DNA of 64,000 nt. It comes from Blastococcus sp. TF02A-26. GTDB lineage: Bacteria > Actinomycetota > Actinomycetes > Mycobacteriales > Geodermatophilaceae. Under the pieces are notes generated by a model. That model did no database searches, was not told the origin of the DNA, and was given only the letters and a program-made list of their open reading frames with translations. The stretch is from positions 22,827-86,826 of the forward strand of contig NZ_QOHG01000021.1 in the NCBI RefSeq assembly GCF_003319125.1, read 5' to 3'. The position numbers were made by a program, and so were the translations under genes. Shown here one piece after another: positions 1 through 8,687 of this stretch; the stretch's first letter is position 1, and every line of letters begins with the position of its first letter.

Positions 1-172
1 GGTCGGCCTCGGCCGGCCGGACACCGAGCCCGGAGAGCACCGCCGTCTCGTCCATGCCGTCCTCCCCCTTCCCGCCCGCGCGCACCGCCCCGCTGCGGGC
101 CCGCAGCCACCAGGCGACCGTCGCGGTGACCGCCAGCGCCGCGAGCAGCACGATCAGCCCCGTCGCGTCCAC
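1..172 (-). CDS. Thioredoxin-like membrane-anchored protein, N-terminal part (cut by window edge)
   Basis: Only the first 57 codons lie in the window. A GTG at 172 opens a frame with an N-terminal hydrophobic stretch (LIVLLAALAVTATVAWWL) followed by a basic linker. A second in-frame ATG at 55 has a much better ribosome binding site (GGGGGAGG), so the true start is uncertain. The thioredoxin assignment is inference from position: in mycobacteria a thioredoxin gene (ThiX) sits in the same order beside a membrane protein, glnR and mshD. The catalytic CxxC, if present, is outside the window. Confidence 0.45.
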   Translation of the reverse strand, partial: MDATGLIVLLAALAVTATVAWWLRARSGAVRAGGKGEDGMDETAVLSGLGVRPAEAD

Positions 173-212
173 ACCGCCAGGAGCACCCCGCGGCAGCGGC
201 GCATTCCCGCGG

Positions 213-902
213 TCAGCCGCCGCTGAGCACCGTGTCGACGGCGCCGCCGGTCACCAGGACGCCGTCCTGCCCCGGGCTCACCCCGGTCAGCTCGAGCCCG
301 AAGGGGAGCTCGATCCCGTACCGCAGGTCCAGCGCGTCGCTGGCCTCCCGCACCACCGCACCGGGCAGGTCCACCCCGGCCACCCCCGCCTCGTCGACGG
401 CGATGACCAGGTCCTGGCCCTCGAGGGTCACCCGGCCGACGGCGGTGAGCGGCACCTCGTACCCGAGGACCTCGACCGTCTTGGTCAGCCGGAGGCCCTC
501 GCCCTCGGGCACCAGCGTGGTGTCGGTGCCGAGCTCCCGGGAGAGCAGCTCGTAGGAGAGGGTCACCGTGCCGTCGATGCGGTCGACCGCGATCTCGGTG
601 ATCGAGCCGTCGACGAGGTCCGACAGCGGCGCGTGCAGCCCCCGCAGCCGGACGTCGGCCGTCGTCCCCTCCGGCTGCCCGAGATCGGCCGCGCTGAGCC
701 GGATGCGCACGTCCCGGTAGTCGCCGGCGACCACCTGGGTGAGGAACGGCCAGCCGTCGACGGAGACGTCCGGCGTCCCGGCGAGCTCACCGCGCTGCTC
801 GATGGCCTCGGCGACCCGGTCCTCGGCGACGGCGACGGCGACGCGGTCGGCGGCCACGGCCAGCACGAGCAGGACGACGAGCGTGACGAGCAGCGCCTTC
901 AC
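213..902 (-). CDS. LmeA-like (DUF2993) phospholipid-binding protein
   Basis: A 229-residue protein with an N-terminal signal/anchor (VTLVVLLVLAVAADRVAVAV) and a DUF2993-type body: a gly/asp-rich start (DVSVDGWPFLTQVVAGDY) followed by alternating beta-strand-like segments. In mycobacteria LmeA is a periplasmic lipid-binding protein needed for lipomannan elongation. Family membership is read from the W-P-F-L-T-Q motif and the overall pattern; the ligand is unknown here. GTG start at 902, with GAGG nearby. It lies 7 bases after the upstream membrane protein gene and probably shares its transcript with that gene and the thioredoxin-like gene downstream. Confidence 0.75.
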   Translation of the reverse strand: MKALLVTLVVLLVLAVAADRVAVAVAEDRVAEAIEQRGELAGTPDVSVDGWPFLTQVVAGDYRDVRIRLSAADLGQPEGTTADVRLRGLHAPLSDLVDGSITEIAVDRIDGTVTLSYELLSRELGTDTTLVPEGEGLRLTKTVEVLGYEVPLTAVGRVTLEGQDLVIAVDEAGVAGVDLPGAVVREASDALDLRYGIELPFGLELTGVSPGQDGVLVTGGAVDTVLSGG

Positions 903-909
903 CGGTGCC

Positions 910-1755
910 TCAGATCACCGTCTGGACGGCGAGCGCGAAGGCCACCGGGCCGCACGCCGCGATGGGCAGCACGGCCTGCAGCACCGGCATCGCCACGGTC
1001 GACCCGGGCGCCCGGCGGACCGGCTCCGCGGCCGCGCCGGCGGCGATGTAGCCGCCGGCGAGCGCGATGAGCGCCGCGACACCGGCCAGCACCAGCCCGA
1101 CGGTCACCGACGAGAGGGTGTCCCCGAGTCCGCCGGGCGTGTGCCGCAGCAGCGCCACCCCGGCCCCGACCAGCAGCGCCACCACGATCCCGAGCACCCC
1201 GTGGTCGACCCCGGCGGCGATCCGCGGGCGCGGCAGCACCGCGTCGACCAGCCGGCCGGCCACCAGGGCGGCGCCCACGACCAGCGCGGCGGTCGCGGCG
1301 GGACGCGCGCCGCCGGCCACGTCGGGCAGCCGGAGGAGGACGGCCAGGCCGCACACGGCGCAGACCAGCAGCAGGCTCCCGGCGAGCGAGCCCACGACGT
1401 CCCGGCGTGGAGCCCGCCGCACCATCTGGTGCAGCACCGCGGCGACGAAGGCCACGCCCGGCACGGCCAGGAGGTGACCGAGGTGCGTCTCGGCGGGGAG
1501 CAGCAGCACGAGGTCGGCGGCGGCCGTGGCGGCCAGTCCCAGCGCGGTGACCCCGGCGCTCCCCCGGAGACCGGTCGCCGGGCCCCAGGCCGCGACGAGC
1601 GCGGCCTGCAGCACGAGGACGGCGGCGAGCGTCCCCTCCTCGCCCAGCTGCGCCGGGAGGAGGACCAGGAGAGCCGTGCCGACGGCGGCGACGAGGGCCG
1701 CCGGCAGGTGGTGCGCCCGCGCCGGCAGGTCGACGTCGGACACGGCGGAGCTCAC
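910..1755 (-). CDS. Polytopic membrane protein of unknown function
   Basis: A 281-residue, highly hydrophobic, Ala/Leu/Val-rich protein with about eight predicted membrane helices and a short soluble N-terminus. I recognise no catalytic or transport motif. It is divergent from glnR (about 200 bases apart) and 7 bases upstream of the LmeA-like gene, so it is the first gene of a leftward operon. GTG start at 1755; a second GTG at 1743 is also possible. A cell-envelope role would fit the neighbours but is only inference. Confidence 0.7.
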   Translation of the reverse strand: MSSAVSDVDLPARAHHLPAALVAAVGTALLVLLPAQLGEEGTLAAVLVLQAALVAAWGPATGLRGSAGVTALGLAATAAADLVLLLPAETHLGHLLAVPGVAFVAAVLHQMVRRAPRRDVVGSLAGSLLLVCAVCGLAVLLRLPDVAGGARPAATAALVVGAALVAGRLVDAVLPRPRIAAGVDHGVLGIVVALLVGAGVALLRHTPGGLGDTLSSVTVGLVLAGVAALIALAGGYIAAGAAAEPVRRAPGSTVAMPVLQAVLPIAACGPVAFALAVQTVI

Positions 1756-1951
1756 GCCCCGATCGTGGCAGACGGCCGGCCGCCGATCCGCTCGACGAGC
1801 GGAACGGCGGGGCAGTGACGACGTCCACTGGACCGACTCCGGCCCGAGCCCCCGTTTCCGGCCACCCGTCGGTTATCCTGCGTCCTCACGCGACAGCGCC
1901 GTCGCGGGCCCACGGACGACCCGCTCGTCCCCGGCTCCGTGAGGAGACGAC

Positions 1952-2719
1952 ATGCGACTCGTGCTCATGACCGCGGCGCGCCAGGCCACGACCGAGGTGC
2001 TGCCCGCGCTCGGGCTGCTCGGCCACCAGGTGCGCGTGGTGGCCCCGGAGCTGTCCAGCCTGCTCGACGGCGACTCCGGGGACGTCGTCCTCGTCGACGC
2101 CCGGCACGACCTGATCCAGGCCCGGACGCTGTGCGGCCTGCTCTCCTCGACCGGCGTCGCCTCCGCTCTCGTCGCCGTCCTCTCCGAGGGCGGCCTGGTC
2201 GCGCTGTCGGCCGACTGGGGCGTGGACGACGTCCTGCTCGACACGGCCGGTCCGGCCGAGGTCGACGCCCGGCTCAAGTGGGCGACCGCCCGGCGCCTGG
2301 CCGCGGCCACCCCGGCCGATGGTCCCGACGGCGGCGTCACCCAGGCCGGCGAGCTGGTCATCGACGAGCACAGCTACTCGGCGAAGCTGCGTGGCCGCCC
2401 GCTGGACCTCACGTACAAGGAGTTCGAGCTCCTCAAGTACCTCGCGCAGCACCCGGGCCGGGTGTTCTCCCGCGCGCAGCTGCTCCAGGAGATCTGGGGC
2501 TACGACTACTTCGGCGGCACCCGCACGGTCGACGTCCACGTCCGCCGGCTGCGGGCGAAGCTCGGCACCGAGCACGAGGCGCTGATCGGCACCGTCCGCA
2601 ACGTCGGCTACAAGCTCGACCAGCAGGTCGCGGACGCCACCGCCGCAGCGGCCAGGGCCGAGGCCGCCGAGGCCCCGGCCGGCAGTGCGGTCGACCGGAC
2701 CACCGCTCCCCTCCGCTGA
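1952..2719 (+). CDS. glnR: GlnR-type orphan OmpR-family response regulator
   Basis: 255 residues: receiver-like domain (about 1-115) and OmpR-type winged helix (about 135-225; [30 protein letters not shown]). The N-terminal [17 protein letters not shown] and the [17 protein letters not shown] segment match actinobacterial GlnR closely. Asp49 (VVLVDARHD) corresponds to the conserved aspartate, but GlnR proteins lack a complete phosphorylation pocket and a partner kinase, and none is adjacent. GlnR is the global regulator of nitrogen assimilation and acts on other nutrient genes in actinomycetes. ATG start with GAGGAG 6 bases upstream. The order glnR-mshD-pst resembles the mycobacterial arrangement. 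The C-terminus is an Ala/Glu-rich tail. Confidence 0.9.
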   Translation: MRLVLMTAARQATTEVLPALGLLGHQVRVVAPELSSLLDGDSGDVVLVDARHDLIQARTLCGLLSSTGVASALVAVLSEGGLVALSADWGVDDVLLDTAGPAEVDARLKWATARRLAAATPADGPDGGVTQAGELVIDEHSYSAKLRGRPLDLTYKEFELLKYLAQHPGRVFSRAQLLQEIWGYDYFGGTRTVDVHVRRLRAKLGTEHEALIGTVRNVGYKLDQQVADATAAAARAEAAEAPAGSAVDRTTAPLR

Positions 2720-3671
2720 GCCCGAGCTGACCCTCGAGCACTCCGTCCGGGACGTCCCCCGGCTGGACACCCCCGCCGTCCCGGCCGTGCTGTCGCTGCT
2801 GCGCGCGGCGACCACCGCCGACGGCGTCCGTCCGCTGTCGGAGGAGGCCGAGCTGCGGCTGCAGCACGGCGGCCCGACCGGCGGTCGCGACGTGCTCGTC
2901 GAGGCCGGGGACGCCCTCGTCGGCTACGCCCGCTTCGAGGGCGGGGACGGGTCCGGCGACGCCGAGGGCGAGCTGGTGGTCCACCCCGAGGCCCGCCGGC
3001 GGGGCGTCGGCCGCGCCCTCCTGCGCCGGCTCGAGGAGCTGGCCGGCCCGCGTCCGCTGCGCGTCTGGGCGCACGGCGACCTCCCCGGTTCCGCGGAGCT
3101 GGCCGCCGCCGGCGGCTACGACCGGGCGCGCGTCCTGCTCCAGATGCGCCGTCCGCTCGCCGGCGTCGACCCGGACCCGCGGCCGGCCCTCCCGGAGGGC
3201 GTGCGGGTGCTCCCCTTCCGTCCCGGCCGCGACGAGGAGGCGTGGCTGCGCGTCAACGGCCGCGCCTTCGCCACCCACCCCGAGCAGGGCAGCTGGACGG
3301 CCGAGGACCTCGCGCTGCGCGAGGCCGAGCCGTGGTTCGACCCGGCCGGATTCTTCCTCGCCTGGCGGGGCGAGCCGGACGCCGGCGGCGAGCTGCTCGG
3401 CTTCCACTGGACCAAGGTCCACCCGGCGGGGGACGCCGGCGACGAGGCGATCGGCGAGGTCTACGTCCTCGGCATCGACCCCGGTGCGCAGGGCGGCGGC
3501 CTCGGACGGGCGCTGACCGACGTCGGGCTGGCCCACCTGCGCGGCCGCGGGCTGCGCGACGTGCTGCTCTACGTCGAGGGCGACAACGTCCCGGCCGTGA
3601 GCCTGTACGAGAAGCGCGGCTTCACCCGCCACGCCGTCGACGTCTCCTGGCGGCGCGCGACCCGCGACTGA
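2685..3671 (+). CDS. mshD: Mycothiol synthase (two GNAT domains)
   Basis: About 328 residues with tandem GNAT acetyltransferase folds. The N-terminal acetyl-CoA loop is [17 protein letters not shown]; the C-terminal one is [19 protein letters not shown] followed by [19 protein letters not shown]. MshD acetylates cysteinyl-glucosaminyl-inositol in the last step of mycothiol synthesis, in the cytoplasm. The start is unclear: the GTG at 2685 overlaps glnR by 35 bases and has no good ribosome binding site, while a CTG near 2727 is in frame. Overlap or close spacing suggests translation coupled to glnR. Confidence 0.9.
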   Translation: MRSTGPPLPSAEPELTLEHSVRDVPRLDTPAVPAVLSLLRAATTADGVRPLSEEAELRLQHGGPTGGRDVLVEAGDALVGYARFEGGDGSGDAEGELVVHPEARRRGVGRALLRRLEELAGPRPLRVWAHGDLPGSAELAAAGGYDRARVLLQMRRPLAGVDPDPRPALPEGVRVLPFRPGRDEEAWLRVNGRAFATHPEQGSWTAEDLALREAEPWFDPAGFFLAWRGEPDAGGELLGFHWTKVHPAGDAGDEAIGEVYVLGIDPGAQGGGLGRALTDVGLAHLRGRGLRDVLLYVEGDNVPAVSLYEKRGFTRHAVDVSWRRATRD

Positions 3672-3743
3672 GCGTCCGGTGCGCGGCGCCCAACCGCCCA
3701 CCATCCCCGTTACCGGACCGTGATGCGAGGCGCCACGCGGCTC

Positions 3744-3816
3744 GTTCACCCGCTGGACGTGAGCTGCTTCTCACCCGGTCGGGAAGCCCTTCGACGGCGT
3801 TCACCCCGCGTTCACC
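3744..3816 (+). promoter_or_regulatory. PHO box upstream of pstS
   Basis: Two exact GTTCACC heptamers lie 11 bases apart (3799-3805 and 3810-3816), with a third at 3744-3750. This matches the actinobacterial PhoP/RegX3 PHO box, built from 11-base direct-repeat units. It sits about 100 bases before the pstS start, as expected for phosphate-starvation induction of the whole pst operon. Seen directly; the binding protein is inferred. Confidence 0.8.
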
Positions 3817-3916
3817 GAGCGACCCGGATGCGGCCACTTCGGCTGCTTAGCGTCCCTCCACGTTGGATCCGCGTTGCCCGGCATCGAGGTCCGGGCACCC
3901 TCCGAAAGGCACTCAC

Positions 3917-5044
3917 GTGAAGCTGCGCAACAGGACGCGCACCCTCGCCCTGTCCACGGCTCTGGCCGCCACCCTGGCCCTGGCCGCATGCGGCGCCGAC
4001 AACGAGTCCGACTCCGACTCCTCCGGCGGCGAGGGCAGCAACGGCGGCGGCAGCGAGAGCATCGAGGCGAGCGGCGCGCTCGCCGGCGCCGGCGCGAGCA
4101 GCCAGCAGGCCGCCATGGAGGCGTGGCAGGCCGGCTTCGAGGGCGAGTACCCCGACGTCCAGTTCAGCTACGACCCGGCCGGCTCCGGCGCCGGGCGCGA
4201 GCAGTTCATCGCCGGCACCACCGCCTTCGCGGGCTCCGACGCCGCGCTGGACGAGGAGGAGCTGGCCGCGGCGCAGGAGCGCTGCGGCGGTGGCGAGATC
4301 TTCGAGCTGCCGAACTACATCTCGCCGATCGCCGTCGTCTTCAACCTCGAGGGCGTCGACGAGCTCAACCTCACCCCGCAGACCATCGCGGGCATCTTCA
4401 CCGGCGCCATCACGACGTGGAACGACCCGGCCATCGCCGAGGACAACCCCGACGCCGAGCTGCCGAGCACGACCATCACGCCCGTGCACCGCGGCGACGA
4501 CTCGGGCACGACGGACAACTTCACCGACTACCTGTTCCAGGCGGCTCCCGACGTCTGGACGTCGGAGCCGGACGGCGAGTGGCCGCTCGAGGGCGGCGAG
4601 GCCGCCAACGGCACCTCCGGTGTCATCGAGGTCGTCACCAGCACCGACGGTGCCGTGACCTACGCCGACGCGAGCCGGGCCGGCGACCTGGGCGTGGCCA
4701 ACATCGCCGTCGGCGAGGAGTTCGTCGCCCCGTCGCCGGAGGCCGCCGCGGCCGTCGTCGAGAACTCCCCTGCCCTCGAGGGCCGCGGCGAGTACGACTT
4801 CGCCATCGAGCTCAACCGCCTCACCGAGAGCGCGGACGAGTACCCGATCGTCCTGGTCAGCTACCACGTCGGCTGCATCCAGTACGACGAGGAGCAGACG
4901 GCGAACAACGTCAAGGCGTTCATGGGCTACGTGATCAGCGAGGACGGCCAGGCGGCCGCCTCGGAGAACGCCGGCAACGCCGAGATCTCGGACACCCTGC
5001 GCGAGCAGGCGCAGACCGCGGTCGACGCCATCACCGCCGGCTGA
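3917..5044 (+). CDS. pstS: Phosphate ABC transporter substrate-binding lipoprotein PstS
   Basis: 375 residues. The signal peptide ends in a lipobox with Cys25 (LALAACGADN), followed by a Ser/Gly/Glu-rich linker and a phosphate-binding fold (GAGASSQQAAMEAW, GSGAGREQFI, FAGSDAAL, HRGDDSGTTDNF). It captures phosphate outside the membrane for PstCAB. The GTG at 3917 is chosen over a longer frame because it starts directly before the basic signal peptide and has AAAGG 8 bases upstream. It is first in pstS-pstC-pstA-pstB, behind a PHO box. Confidence 0.93.
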   Translation: MKLRNRTRTLALSTALAATLALAACGADNESDSDSSGGEGSNGGGSESIEASGALAGAGASSQQAAMEAWQAGFEGEYPDVQFSYDPAGSGAGREQFIAGTTAFAGSDAALDEEELAAAQERCGGGEIFELPNYISPIAVVFNLEGVDELNLTPQTIAGIFTGAITTWNDPAIAEDNPDAELPSTTITPVHRGDDSGTTDNFTDYLFQAAPDVWTSEPDGEWPLEGGEAANGTSGVIEVVTSTDGAVTYADASRAGDLGVANIAVGEEFVAPSPEAAAAVVENSPALEGRGEYDFAIELNRLTESADEYPIVLVSYHVGCIQYDEEQTANNVKAFMGYVISEDGQAAASENAGNAEISDTLREQAQTAVDAITAG

Positions 5045-5055
5045 TCCCGGCTCCC

Positions 5056-5093
5056 GCGGTGGCCCGGGGCGGATCTCCGCCCCGGGCCACCGC
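5056..5093 (+). terminator. Intercistronic hairpin between pstS and pstC
   Basis: Perfect inverted repeat with 18-base arms (5056-5073 and 5076-5093) and a minimal loop, directly after the pstS stop. It has no U-tract. It could act as a leaky terminator or a 3-prime stabiliser that makes pstS more abundant than the membrane components, a known pattern for binding-protein operons. Confidence 0.65.
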
Positions 5094-5144
5094 ACCGCCC
5101 GGACCCGGGCATCCGCACCCACGATCGATCCCCACGGAGCAGCG

Positions 5145-6098
5145 GTGACCGCCACGAAGGCCCCGACCGAACCCCCGTCTCAGCAACGCGTCGTCCGGCG
5201 GCCCGGTGACCGCGTCTTCGCCGGCACCGCCAAGGGCTCCGGCATCTTCATCCTGCTCGTCCTGGCCGGCGTCGCCGCCTTCCTGATCAGCGAGGCGCTG
5301 CCGGCCATCACCGCGTCGGCGGAGGACGTCCCCGGCGGCGAGGGGCTGGGGCACTACGTCTGGCCGCTCATCGTCGGCACCCTCCTCGGCGCGGTCATCG
5401 CCCTGCTGGTCGCCACGCCCCTGGCCGTCGGGATCGCCCTCTACGTCACCTACTACGCGCCCCGGCGGATCGCCGCCGCGATGGGCTACGTGATCGACCT
5501 GCTGGCCGCCATCCCCAGCGTGGTCTACGGCTTCTGGGGCCTCGCCGTGCTGGCGCCGCAGCTGGTGCCCTTCCACCAGTGGGCCGCGGACAACCTGAGC
5601 TGGATCCCGCTCTTCGCCGGCCCGGCCTCCGCCAGCGGCCGCACCATGCTGACCGTGGGCCTGGTCCTGGCCGTGATGATCCTGCCGATCATCTCCGCGA
5701 TCGCCCGCGAGGTCTTCAGCCAGGCCCCGGCGCTGCACCGGGAGGCCGCTCTCGCCCTCGGCGCGACGCGCTGGGAGATGATCAAGATGGCCGTGCTGCC
5801 CTACGGCAAGTCCGGTGTCATCGCCGGCGCCATGCTGGGCCTGGGCCGCGCGCTGGGCGAGACCATGGCGGTCGCGATCATCCTCTCCGGCGGCGGCGCC
5901 GCGACCCTCAACCTGATCACCAGCTCCAACCCGTCGACCATCGCGTCGAACATCGCCCTGAAGTTCCCCGAGGCCACCGGGCTCGGCGTGAACACGCTCA
6001 TCGCCAGCGGGCTGGTGCTGTTCCTCATCACCCTCGCGGTCAACATGCTCGCCCGGTACATCGTCAACCGGCGCGCCGACTTCTCCGGAGCCAACTGA
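5145..6098 (+). CDS. pstC: Phosphate ABC transporter permease PstC
   Basis: 317 residues, six predicted membrane helices, with the binding-protein-dependent permease signature (EAALALGATRWEMIKMAVLP, the EAA loop). It forms the phosphate channel with PstA and contacts PstB through that loop. GTG start at 5145 with GGAG just upstream; it follows pstS by 100 bases containing a strong hairpin. Its TGA overlaps the ATG of pstA, so the two are translationally coupled. Confidence 0.93.
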   Translation: MTATKAPTEPPSQQRVVRRPGDRVFAGTAKGSGIFILLVLAGVAAFLISEALPAITASAEDVPGGEGLGHYVWPLIVGTLLGAVIALLVATPLAVGIALYVTYYAPRRIAAAMGYVIDLLAAIPSVVYGFWGLAVLAPQLVPFHQWAADNLSWIPLFAGPASASGRTMLTVGLVLAVMILPIISAIAREVFSQAPALHREAALALGATRWEMIKMAVLPYGKSGVIAGAMLGLGRALGETMAVAIILSGGGAATLNLITSSNPSTIASNIALKFPEATGLGVNTLIASGLVLFLITLAVNMLARYIVNRRADFSGAN

Positions 6099-7177
6099 TG
6101 AGCACCGACACCCGCTCCGAGCCCCGGCTCGCCGCCTCTCCCGAGGGGCCCGTCCGGAGCCACCGCCGCCTGCCCCGGTTCGCCCCCCTCGGGCTCTACC
6201 TCGCCGGGATCGCGCTCGGCGCCGGGCTCTCCGCCCTGACCGGCTTCAGCGTGACGTCCACGGTCGTCTACGGCGTGATCCTGGGGACGGCCGCGGTCTA
6301 CCTGACCTCCCGCACCGTCGAGGGATCCCGCAAGGGCACCGACCGGCTGGTGACCTGCCTGGTGACCACCGCGTTCGGCATCGCGATGATCCCGCTCGTC
6401 TCGCTGGTCTACACGGTCCTCGACAAGGGGCTGGCGCGGCTGGACGGCGACTTCTTCAGCAACTCGATGTACCGGGTCGTCGGGGAGGGCGGTGGCGCCT
6501 ACCACGCCATCCTCGGCACGCTGATCATCACGCTGGTGGCGACGGTCATCTCGGTGCCCATCGGCCTGTTCACCGCGATCTACCTCGTGGAGTACGGCAC
6601 CGGTCGGCTCAAGCGGGCCATCACCTTCTTCGTCGACGTGATGACCGGTATCCCGTCGATCGTCGCGGGTCTGTTCGCCTTCGCCCTGTTCACGCTGTTG
6701 TTCGGCAACGACTTCCGCGCCGGGATCATGGGCGCCGTCGCCCTGTCCGTGCTCATGATCCCCGTCGTCGTCCGCTCGAGCGAAGAGGTCCTGAAGCTCG
6801 TCCCCAACGAGCTGCGCGAGGCCAGCTACGCCCTCGGCGTGCCGAAGTGGCGGACGGTCGTCAAGGTCGTGCTCCCCACCGCGATCGCCGGACTCGGGAC
6901 CGGCGTCACCTTGTCGGTGGCCCGCGTCGTCGGTGAGACTGCACCCCTGCTGATCACCGTCGGTCTCATCACCGGCACCAACCTGAACCCGTTCGACGGA
7001 CGCATGGCGACGCTGCCGGTGTTCGCGTTCTACCAGCTCACCCAGCCGGGCACGGCCACGCAGGCGTTCCTCGACCGCGCGTGGACGGCGGCGCTCGTCC
7101 TCATCATCTTCGTGATGGCGCTCAACATCCTGGCTCGCCTCATCAGCCGCTTCTTCGCTCCCAAGACCGGTCGCTGA
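6098..7177 (+). CDS. pstA: Phosphate ABC transporter permease PstA
   Basis: 359 residues with a Pro/Arg-rich cytoplasmic N-terminus and about eight hydrophobic segments. The EAA loop reads [21 protein letters not shown], and the [20 protein letters not shown] and [18 protein letters not shown] segments are typical of PstA. The ATG at 6098 overlaps the pstC stop (TGATG). It has an N-terminal extension of about 60 residues with two extra hydrophobic segments compared with short PstA proteins, common in actinobacteria. Confidence 0.92.
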   Translation: MSTDTRSEPRLAASPEGPVRSHRRLPRFAPLGLYLAGIALGAGLSALTGFSVTSTVVYGVILGTAAVYLTSRTVEGSRKGTDRLVTCLVTTAFGIAMIPLVSLVYTVLDKGLARLDGDFFSNSMYRVVGEGGGAYHAILGTLIITLVATVISVPIGLFTAIYLVEYGTGRLKRAITFFVDVMTGIPSIVAGLFAFALFTLLFGNDFRAGIMGAVALSVLMIPVVVRSSEEVLKLVPNELREASYALGVPKWRTVVKVVLPTAIAGLGTGVTLSVARVVGETAPLLITVGLITGTNLNPFDGRMATLPVFAFYQLTQPGTATQAFLDRAWTAALVLIIFVMALNILARLISRFFAPKTGR

Positions 7178-7203
7178 CCGGCCCGACCAGGAGGACACAC
7201 CAC

Positions 7204-7983
7204 GTGGCCAAGCGCATCGAGGTCAGCGACCTCAACATCTACTACGGCAACTTCCTCGCCGTGGAGGGCGTCAACGTCTCCATCGAGCCGCGCAGCATCA
7301 CGGCGCTGATCGGCCCGTCCGGCTGCGGGAAGTCCACCTTCCTGCGCTCGCTCAACCGGATGCACGAGGTGCTCCCCGGCGCCCGCGTGGAGGGCAAGGT
7401 CGTCATGGACGGCCAGGACCTGTACGGCGGCGACGTGGACCCGGTCGACGTCCGCCGGCAGATCGGGATGGTCTTCCAGCGGCCCAACCCGTTCCCGACG
7501 ATGTCGATCTACGACAACGTGATCGCCGGCAACCGCCTGAACAACAAGCGGATGAGGAAGTCCGAGACCGACGAGCTCGTCGAGAAGTCGCTGCGCGGCG
7601 CCAACCTCTGGAACGAGGTCAAGGACCGCCTCGACCGTCCTGGCTCGGGCCTCTCCGGTGGCCAGCAGCAGCGCCTGTGCATCGCCCGGGCGATCGCCGT
7701 CGAGCCCGACGTGCTGCTCATGGACGAGCCGTGCTCGGCCCTGGACCCGATCTCCACGCTCGCCATCGAGGACCTCATGGGCGAGCTCAAGGAGCGGTTC
7801 ACCATCGTCATCGTCACGCACAACATGCAGCAGGCCGCCCGCGTGAGCGAGCAGACCGGCTTCTTCAACCTCAACGGGGTGGGCCAGCCCGGTCGCCTGA
7901 TCGAGTTCAACCCGACCGAGAAGATCTTCAGCAACCCCGACCAGAAGGCGACCGAGGACTACATCTCCGGCCGCTTCGGATGA
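7204..7983 (+). CDS. pstB: Phosphate ABC transporter ATPase PstB
   Basis: 259 residues. Walker [10 protein letters not shown] at 37-45, ABC signature [14 protein letters not shown], Walker [14 protein letters not shown] and the switch histidine in [15 protein letters not shown] are all intact. It powers phosphate import through PstCA. GTG start at 7204, preceded by AGGAGG; the longer upstream frame is not needed. It ends the pst operon and is followed by a strong terminator. No phoU follows. Confidence 0.95.
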   Translation: MAKRIEVSDLNIYYGNFLAVEGVNVSIEPRSITALIGPSGCGKSTFLRSLNRMHEVLPGARVEGKVVMDGQDLYGGDVDPVDVRRQIGMVFQRPNPFPTMSIYDNVIAGNRLNNKRMRKSETDELVEKSLRGANLWNEVKDRLDRPGSGLSGGQQQRLCIARAIAVEPDVLLMDEPCSALDPISTLAIEDLMGELKERFTIVIVTHNMQQAARVSEQTGFFNLNGVGQPGRLIEFNPTEKIFSNPDQKATEDYISGRFG

Positions 7984-8007
7984 CCTGACCCGCTGCACCA
8001 CCACGAT

Positions 8008-8045
8008 CTCGGCCCCGGTCGCCCGCGCGACCGGGGCCGAGTTCT
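8008..8045 (+). terminator. Terminator of the pst operon
   Basis: Perfect 15-base inverted repeat (8008-8022 and 8027-8041) with a 4-base loop, followed by a short T-containing tail, 25 bases after the pstB stop. It also separates pst from the leftward arsenic genes. Confidence 0.85.
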
Positions 8046-8116
8046 GTCCGGTCTCCGGGCGGGCCTGCGCGCGGGCCCCGGACCCCTCGTCCGCCTCCGG
8101 CCGCTCAGCTCCTCGG

Positions 8117-8245
8117 TCAGCGCAGCGACGCGGCAGGCGGTGTCGTCGTCGACCAGGCGCACGCATGCTCCATCAGGCCGGCGGCCATCCGGGACCTGCC
8201 GGCGTTGTTCACGCAGACGAGCATCACCTGCGGCCGGTGGCTCAT
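8117..8245 (-). pseudogene. Truncated third arsenate reductase (LMW-phosphatase type) remnant
   Basis: 42 codons from an ATG at 8245 that overlaps the stop of the preceding arsC. Residues 1-25 reproduce the start of the family, including the Cys11-x5-Arg17 phosphate-binding loop (VCVNNAGRSRMAAG). The frame then leaves the family and stops, so the acid/base region and the redox cysteines are missing. It cannot be a working reductase as it stands. It looks like the stump of a third tandem copy, still translationally coupled to its neighbour. Confidence 0.75.
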
Positions 8246-8661
8246 CGTGTGGCGACCGACTCGCTCTGCAATTCGCTGAGCAGGCCGCGGATGCGGGCCT
8301 CGATCTCTTCGCGGATCGGCCGGACGGACTCGACGCCCTTGCCGGCGGGGTCCTCGAGCGCCCAGTCCAGGTAGCGCTTGCCGGGGAAGATCGGGCAGGC
8401 GTCGCCGCAGCCCATGGTGATGACGACGTCGGAGGCCTCGACGGCCTCGGTGGTGAGCACCTTCGGGGTCTGATCGGTGATGTCGATGCCGACTTCGGCC
8501 ATGGCCTCGACGGCGGACGGGTTGATCTGGTCGGCTGGGATGGAGCCGGCGGAGCGGACCTCGACGGTGTCGCCGGCGAGGTGGCGCAGCCAGCCGGCGG
8601 CCATCTGGGAGCGGCCGGCGTTGTGCACGCAGACGAACAGGACGCTGGGCTTGTCGGACAC
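8242..8661 (-). CDS. arsC: Arsenate reductase, low-molecular-weight phosphatase family
   Basis: 139 residues. The CX5R loop is Cys11-Arg17 (FVCVHNAGRSQMAAGW), and a MGCGDACPIFPGK segment supplies further cysteines. The family reduces arsenate to arsenite. Actinobacterial members of this type (Corynebacterium ArsC1/C2) use mycothiol and mycoredoxin, and mycothiol synthase is encoded in this window; that coupling is inference. GTG start at 8661 with GAGAGG upstream. It follows the larger arsC fusion by 26 bases and belongs to the acr3-arsC-arsC transcript. Confidence 0.88.
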   Translation of the reverse strand: MSDKPSVLFVCVHNAGRSQMAAGWLRHLAGDTVEVRSAGSIPADQINPSAVEAMAEVGIDITDQTPKVLTTEAVEASDVVITMGCGDACPIFPGKRYLDWALEDPAGKGVESVRPIREEIEARIRGLLSELQSESVATR

Positions 8662-8687
8662 GTGGACCTCTCGATCGGTACGGGTTG

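Noticed and set aside
1952..2719. MtrA or a phosphorylation-dependent OmpR regulator
   Set aside because: N-terminal sequence fits GlnR and no partner kinase is adjacent.
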